From Phycisphaerae bacterium (lineage in GTDB: Bacteria > Planctomycetota > Phycisphaerae > Phycisphaerales > SM1A02): 20,056 nucleotides of DNA. The stretch spans positions 3,707 through 23,762 of the forward strand of contig PBEX01000004.1 in NCBI GenBank assembly GCA_002718515.1. The letters run 5' to 3'. Position 1 is the first letter of the stretch. Every line of letters starts with the position of its first letter. Shown piece by piece: positions 15,974 through 20,056 of the stretch. The position numbers and the translations under genes are program-made. The notes beneath the pieces were generated by a model that ran no database searches, was not told the origin of the DNA, and saw only the letters and a program-made list of their open reading frames with translations.

Positions 15974-16582
15974 ATGATATTAATAATCGATTACGGAATG
16001 GGTAACCTAAGATCAGTTCTAAAAGCATTTGAAAGGAATAATCTTAAAGCTACAGTCTCACACAAAATAAGTGATTTAGAAAAATCAAAAAAAATAGTAT
16101 TGCCTGGTGTAGGACACTTTAATAAAGGGAAAGAAAATTTAGACAATTTGGGTCTTAGCGATATTTTGAATCATAAAGTGAAAAATGATAGAACTCCTAT
16201 ACTTGGGATTTGTCTAGGAATGCAATTAATGACCATGTTTAGTGAAGAAGGCAGTAAAGAAGGATTTGGATGGGTAGATGCAAAAACAATAAGATTTAAA
16301 TTCCCTGATAATAAAGTAAAAATACCACATATGGGTTGGAATAATATAGTGAAAAAGAAAAAGCATACTATTTTGGATGGTATTAATAATAATGATTTAT
16401 TTTATTTCGTTCATTCTTATCATGTAATATGTAATAAATCAGAAGACATATTATCAAAAAGTTATTATGGTAATAATTTTGTATCTGCATTCCAAAGAGA
16501 TAATATAATTGGCACTCAGTTTCATCCTGAAAAAAGTCATAGTTATGGGTTAAGGATATTGAAAAACTTTGCAAAAATATAA
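15974..16582 (+). CDS. hisH: HisH-like glutamine amidotransferase subunit (copy 2)
   Basis: Starting at the ATG at 15974 the protein is 202 residues and begins MILIIDYGMGNLRSV, the classic HisH N terminus. A TTG 39 bases upstream would add 13 residues not seen in the family, so I rejected it. Catalytic Cys80 lies in GICLGMQ, and His184 and Glu186 in FHPEKSH. PHMGWN (118-123) and YFVHSYH (144-150) are also present. It is an intact glutaminase. It shares all these blocks with copy 1 at 3042 but differs widely between them, so this is an old paralogue or a separate import, not a recent duplication. It stands at the head of the second amidotransferase set, 3 bases before the HisF-like gene, where it should feed ammonia to the amidotransferase at 17359. 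Confidence 0.92.
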   Translation: MILIIDYGMGNLRSVLKAFERNNLKATVSHKISDLEKSKKIVLPGVGHFNKGKENLDNLGLSDILNHKVKNDRTPILGICLGMQLMTMFSEEGSKEGFGWVDAKTIRFKFPDNKVKIPHMGWNNIVKKKKHTILDGINNNDLFYFVHSYHVICNKSEDILSKSYYGNNFVSAFQRDNIIGTQFHPEKSHSYGLRILKNFAKI

Positions 16583-16585
16583 TAA

Positions 16586-17362
16586 ATGTTTTGTCCAAGA
16601 ATTATACCTGTATTACTCTTGAAAAAAAATGGTCTTGTCAAGACAGTTAAATTTGGTTCTACAAGGTATATCGGTGATCCAATCAATGCTGTTAAAATAT
16701 TCAATGATTTTGAAGCAGATGAGTTAATATTTTTAGATATTGATGCTACTAAACAAAAAAAGTGTATTTCGAAAACACTCGTAAAAGATTTAGGTGATGA
16801 AGCATTTATGCCGTTTGCAGTCGGTGGGGGCATTCAAGAACTTGGACAAATTGAGAACCTTTTAAAAGCTGGAGCAGAGAAAGTTATATTAAATACAAGT
16901 GCTTATCTAAATCCAAAATTTATAAGAGAAGCCTGTGATAATTTTGGTAGCCAAAGTATAGTAGTATCTATTGATGTCAAAAAAAATGTATTTAACCAAA
17001 ACACTGTCAGGATTAAAAGCGGGACATTTAACACTAAGCATAATCCAGTTGAGTACGCAAAAAATATTGAGAATTTTGGTGCTGGAGAAATAATGATAAC
17101 TTCAATTAATCGTGATGGAATTATGAAAGGATATGATATTGATTTAATTAGATCAATATCCGAATCAGTAAAAGTTCCTGTTATTGCTTGTGGTGGAGCA
17201 GGCAATATAGAAGATTTAAAAAATGCTTATTATGATGGAAAAGCTACCGCATTAGCAGCAGGTAGTTTATTTGTTTATCATGGTCAAAGAAAAGCGATAT
17301 TAATCAATTATCCAAATAAAAAAGAGATTGTAAAAATTTTTAATGATAAACTAGAGTTTTGA
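16586..17362 (+). CDS. hisF: HisF-like barrel protein, ammonia-channel partner (copy 2)
   Basis: This is a 258-residue HisF homologue with a well preserved barrel: RIIPVLLLKKNG at the N terminus, FLDIDATK at 49-56, VGGGIQ at 79-84, SIDVKK with Asp130, GAGEIMITSINRDG and VIACGGAGN. As in copy 1, residue 11 is Leu where true HisF has the catalytic Asp, so imidazole glycerol phosphate formation is unlikely. I recall the LL at this position as usual for HisF2-type proteins of acetamidino-sugar loci. AAGSLFVYHGQRKAILINYP near the C terminus is also typical of that group. The gene starts 3 bases after the HisH-like stop, and its own stop overlaps the TTG start of the amidotransferase, a strong sign of coupled translation of the three partners. 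Confidence 0.9.
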   Translation: MFCPRIIPVLLLKKNGLVKTVKFGSTRYIGDPINAVKIFNDFEADELIFLDIDATKQKKCISKTLVKDLGDEAFMPFAVGGGIQELGQIENLLKAGAEKVILNTSAYLNPKFIREACDNFGSQSIVVSIDVKKNVFNQNTVRIKSGTFNTKHNPVEYAKNIENFGAGEIMITSINRDGIMKGYDIDLIRSISESVKVPVIACGGAGNIEDLKNAYYDGKATALAAGSLFVYHGQRKAILINYPNKKEIVKIFNDKLEF

Positions 17363-18519
17363 AAAAAGAAAAATATAGAAGATGTAAGAAAGGGTTATGG
17401 GATACGACTGTACCAGGAATCCAATTTAATGAAGATGGTGTATCAAACTATGCAGATATGCTAGAAAATTTAATGCGACACTACCCCAGAGGATCGAAGG
17501 GGAAAGAGTATTGGGGGCAATTGGTTAAAAATATTAAAAAAAATGCTAGAGGTAAAGATTATAATTGTATAATTGGAGTAAGTGGAGGGACAGACAGTTC
17601 ATATCTTTTACATTTGGCAAAAAAAGAATATGGTCTTAATCCATTAGCTGTTAATCTAGATAATGGTTGGAGTTCAGATATTGCTGTTAAAAACATAAAA
17701 AAAATTACAGATTCACTGAATATAGATCTAGAAACCTATGTTATTGATTATGAGGAAGTCAAAGAAGTTTTAAGATCTTTCATGAAAGCATCATTACCTT
17801 GGATTGACTCACCCACAGATCTTGCAATCAAGGCTGTGCTATATAAAATTGCTGATAGAGAAAACATAAAATATATTTTAAATGGAAGTGACTTCAGGTC
17901 AGAGGGTAAACAGCCAACAGAATGGACATATTCAGATGCTAAGCAGTTATTATTTATTATTAGGGAATATGGCACAGGAAAAAAATTAATAACCTATCCA
18001 TATTACAATATTATTAATTTATTTATTTATGGTTTTGTAAAAAAAATAAAAATGATTAGGCCATTTTATTATCTTGATTACAAAAAAATAAAAGCGCAAA
18101 AATTTCTAACAAAAGAATATGGTTGGGAGTATTACGGGGGACACCATCACGAAAATATTTTTACAAAATTTGCTATTGCTTACTGGTTACCAAAAAAGTT
18201 CAATATAGATAAAAGAATAATCACTTTATCTGCCCAAGTATTGAATGGAGAAATTGATAGAAATGATGCAATTCAATCATTAGAAAAACCACCCTACAAT
18301 CATAGACAAATGGAAAGAGATAAAGATTTTGTACTAAAAAAACTTGATTTTTCTTCAGATGATTTTGATCGAATATTTCAAAATACTAATAGGTATTTTA
18401 ATGATTATCCATCATATTTTCCTTTGCTAAGAAAATACCAAAAATTAGCTAATACATATTTTAAACATATTTTACCCTTCACTCCTGGAATAGTAGTTGA
18501 AAGAAAATTTCGGAATTAG
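17359..18519 (+). CDS. wbpG: N-acetyl sugar amidotransferase, WbpG/PseA/WbuX family (copy 2, zinc ribbon lost)
   Basis: The 386-residue PP-loop amidotransferase starts at TTG 17359, overlapping the HisF-like stop. The ATP-pyrophosphatase loop SGGTDSS is at 75-81 and the family block YYGGHHHEN at 258-266. RPFYYLDY and PPYNHRQMERD are also family-like. The N-terminal region corresponds to the zinc ribbon of copy 1, but only Cys9 remains; the other three positions are Gly12, Ser29 and Ala32 (CKKG...SNYA). This branch therefore probably does not bind zinc there. The rest of the protein, including the ATP site, looks intact, so the change is more likely a subfamily trait than decay. It should convert an N-acetyl to an acetamidino group on a nucleotide sugar, using ammonia from the two upstream partners. 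The substrate may differ from that of copy 1. Confidence 0.88.
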   Translation: MKKEKYRRCKKGLWDTTVPGIQFNEDGVSNYADMLENLMRHYPRGSKGKEYWGQLVKNIKKNARGKDYNCIIGVSGGTDSSYLLHLAKKEYGLNPLAVNLDNGWSSDIAVKNIKKITDSLNIDLETYVIDYEEVKEVLRSFMKASLPWIDSPTDLAIKAVLYKIADRENIKYILNGSDFRSEGKQPTEWTYSDAKQLLFIIREYGTGKKLITYPYYNIINLFIYGFVKKIKMIRPFYYLDYKKIKAQKFLTKEYGWEYYGGHHHENIFTKFAIAYWLPKKFNIDKRIITLSAQVLNGEIDRNDAIQSLEKPPYNHRQMERDKDFVLKKLDFSSDDFDRIFQNTNRYFNDYPSYFPLLRKYQKLANTYFKHILPFTPGIVVERKFRN

Positions 18520-19566
18520 GTGAGAATTTTTATTGATATAGGTCATCCTGCTCATGTCCATTATTTTAAAAATTTTATAAAAATAATGGAAAAAAGAAAT
18601 CATCAATTTTTAATTCTTGCACGTAATAAAGATGTAACACATAAGTTGTTAGATTATTATGACATTAATTATGTGGACAAAGGGAAAGGCAGTAATAATC
18701 TTTTTGGGAAATTTATTTATGGGATTTATAGTATTCTTAAAATTTTTCGTTTAGCGATAAAATTTAAGCCACATTTATTTTTTAGTTTTGCATCTCCCTA
18801 TGCTGCTCAAGCCTCTACAATTTTGAACAAACCCCATATTACTTTTACTGATACAGAACATGCTTTTACAAATAAAGGTTTGATTCTTTTTTCAAAAATT
18901 GTTTGTACTCCAAAAAGTTTTAAAAGAGATTATGGTGATAAACACAGACGATTTAACGGCTTTTTTGAGTTAGGATATTTACACCCTAAGTATTTTTCTG
19001 CTGATTCGTCGGTATTAAAAAAGGTTGGCATTAGGGAAGAAGAAAAATTTATAATAATCAGATTTGTTTCTTGGCATGCTGGTCATGACTTTGGTTATAA
19101 GGGATTAGACTTAAGAGTAAAAGTCCAGATAATTGAAGAATTATCAAAACATGTAAAAGTCTATATTTCTTCTGAAGATGAGTTACCGAAGGAGTTAATA
19201 AAATATCAAATTAAATTAGCTCCATATTTAATTCATGATTTTATGGCATTTGCATCATATTTTTTAGGCGAAAGTGGCACAATGACGACTGAAAGTGCTA
19301 TATTAGGTGTGCCATCTATTCAGGTAAGTGCTCTCCCTTCTGGTACAATAGGAAGCCTAGAAGAATTAGAACATAAATATGGACTTGTGAAGATTTATGA
19401 AAACTTTGATAAAAAAATATTACAGGATATAATTAGATATTTAAACAAAAGGGATGCTAAAAAAGAATACTTAAAAAGAAGAAATCAAATGTTAAATGAA
19501 ACCATAGATATTACAAATCACATGATTGATCTAGTTGATGAGATAATGGATAATTATGAAAATTAA
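18520..19566 (+). CDS. DUF354 family GT-B-like protein
   Basis: The 348-residue protein starts at GTG 18520, directly after the preceding stop. The N terminus MRIFIDIGHPAHVHYFK is the hallmark of DUF354 proteins, which have a GT-B fold related to UDP-GlcNAc 2-epimerase and glycosyltransferases. Other family blocks are FSFASPYAAQAS (88-99), FTDTEHA (109-115), ELGYLHP (150-156) and GESGTMTTESAILGVPSI (250-267), the last resembling the nucleotide-sugar-binding region. No enzymatic activity is firmly known for the family as far as I recall. It overlaps the PIG-L deacetylase gene by 11 bases, and the two probably act on the same sugar. It could be a glycosyltransferase or an epimerase-like enzyme. 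Confidence 0.82.
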   Translation: MRIFIDIGHPAHVHYFKNFIKIMEKRNHQFLILARNKDVTHKLLDYYDINYVDKGKGSNNLFGKFIYGIYSILKIFRLAIKFKPHLFFSFASPYAAQASTILNKPHITFTDTEHAFTNKGLILFSKIVCTPKSFKRDYGDKHRRFNGFFELGYLHPKYFSADSSVLKKVGIREEEKFIIIRFVSWHAGHDFGYKGLDLRVKVQIIEELSKHVKVYISSEDELPKELIKYQIKLAPYLIHDFMAFASYFLGESGTMTTESAILGVPSIQVSALPSGTIGSLEELEHKYGLVKIYENFDKKILQDIIRYLNKRDAKKEYLKRRNQMLNETIDITNHMIDLVDEIMDNYEN

Positions 19567-20056
19567 ACAAAAAAATAAATTATTAGTACTATCCCCACAT
19601 ACTGATGATGCTGAATTGGGAGCAGGTGGTACGATAATCAAATTGCTTGATAATGGATGGGATTTACGTTGGATTGTTTTTTCTAGTGCAGAAGAATCTG
19701 TGCCTGAGGGCTTTGATAAAGATTCTTTAAAGAATGAATTTTTAAGCGTAGCAAATGAATTGAATCTTGATGCTAATCAATATCAAATTCATAATTTTAA
19801 GGTAAGATATTTACATCAAAAAAGGCAAGAAGTCCTTCAATTATTATGTGATGAGCGTATTAAATATGATCCTGATTTAGTAATAGGGCCTTCTCAGAAT
19901 GATGTGCACCAAGATCATCAAGTAGTATCAAATGAAATGATAAGAGCATTTAAAAATTCAACTAGTATTTTAGCCTATGAACTACCTTGGAATCAATTCA
20001 ATTTTAATAGTCAGTATTTTGTAAGACTTTCTAAAAACAATATTCAAAAAAAAATA
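19556..20056 (+). CDS. PIG-L family N-deacetylase, cut by the right edge
   Basis: An open frame from the ATG at 19556 runs to the right edge without a stop (167 codons visible). Residues 13-26 read SPHTDDAELGAGGT, the zinc-binding PHxDDxE motif with His15 and Asp18. VHQDHQ at 117-122 gives the third ligand, His121, with Asp120. This is the LmbE/PIG-L de-N-acetylase signature. These cytoplasmic zinc enzymes remove acetyl groups from GlcNAc-like sugars, often so that another acyl or formyl group can be added. It overlaps the DUF354 gene by 11 bases in another frame, so the two are likely co-translated. The C-terminal part is missing from the window. Confidence 0.88.
   Translation, partial: MKIKQKNKLLVLSPHTDDAELGAGGTIIKLLDNGWDLRWIVFSSAEESVPEGFDKDSLKNEFLSVANELNLDANQYQIHNFKVRYLHQKRQEVLQLLCDERIKYDPDLVIGPSQNDVHQDHQVVSNEMIRAFKNSTSILAYELPWNQFNFNSQYFVRLSKNNIQKKI

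Noticed and set aside
16383..17205. Several antisense ORFs across the second hisH/hisF
   Set aside because: They mirror well-conserved genes on the + strand and show no recognisable motifs; long antisense ORFs are shadows of the conserved frames.
1..20056. CRISPR arrays, tRNA/rRNA genes, insertion sequences
   Set aside because: No regularly spaced repeats, clover-leaf sequences, rRNA-like stretches or transposase genes were seen; poly-A/T runs reflect base composition.

Overview
The window is a strongly AT-rich stretch (roughly 30% G+C or below, by eye) from a Gram-negative-type bacterium. All supported genes lie on the + strand and are tightly packed, often abutting or overlapping by a few bases. 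The content is that of a Wzx/Wzy-dependent surface polysaccharide (O-antigen or capsule) locus. Both window edges cut a gene. Many starts (1881, 3042, 3666, 16586) have no visible Shine-Dalgarno sequence and only A/T-rich DNA upstream. That would fit Bacteroidota-like initiation, but the sequence alone does not fix the organism. I saw no rRNA, tRNA, CRISPR array or transposase gene.

Layout. (1) 1-425: the C-terminal part of a probable sugar methyltransferase running in from the left. (2) 462-4460: a Rossmann FAD/NAD(P) oxidoreductase, then a first amidotransferase set in the order N-acetyl-sugar amidotransferase (WbpG/PseA/WbuX type), HisH-like, HisF-like. (3) 4461-5864: a loosely organised region with a 187-bp gap, a NodB-like deacetylase, a frameshifted unknown gene, and a flippase start region with no standard start codon. 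(4) 5865-12402: Wzx flippase, GT4 glycosyltransferase, Wzy polymerase, a 235-bp gap holding a small orphan ORF and an all-AT inverted repeat, a second GT4, and a polysialyltransferase/TagF-like GT-B protein. (5) 12418-15920: zinc-ribbon methyltransferase, CapK/PaaK-type adenylating enzyme, and a serine-hydroxymethyltransferase-like PLP enzyme. (6) 15974-18519: a second set in the order HisH-like, HisF-like, amidotransferase. (7) 18520-20056: a DUF354 GT-B protein and a PIG-L deacetylase cut by the right edge.

How they fit together (inference from families). In each set the HisH-like glutaminase would release ammonia, the HisF-like barrel would channel it, and the PP-loop amidotransferase would turn an N-acetyl group of a nucleotide sugar into an acetamidino group. 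The glycosyltransferases assemble the repeat unit on the lipid carrier, Wzx flips it and Wzy polymerises it. Deacetylases, methyltransferases and the CapK/SHMT-like pair would add further decoration.

The most notable points are the two divergent, differently ordered amidotransferase sets in one locus; loss of the HisF cyclase aspartate (Leu11) in both HisF-like proteins; loss of three of four zinc-ribbon cysteines in the second amidotransferase only; the SHMT-like/CapK/methyltransferase cassette; and the cluster of decay signs between 4461 and 5865.
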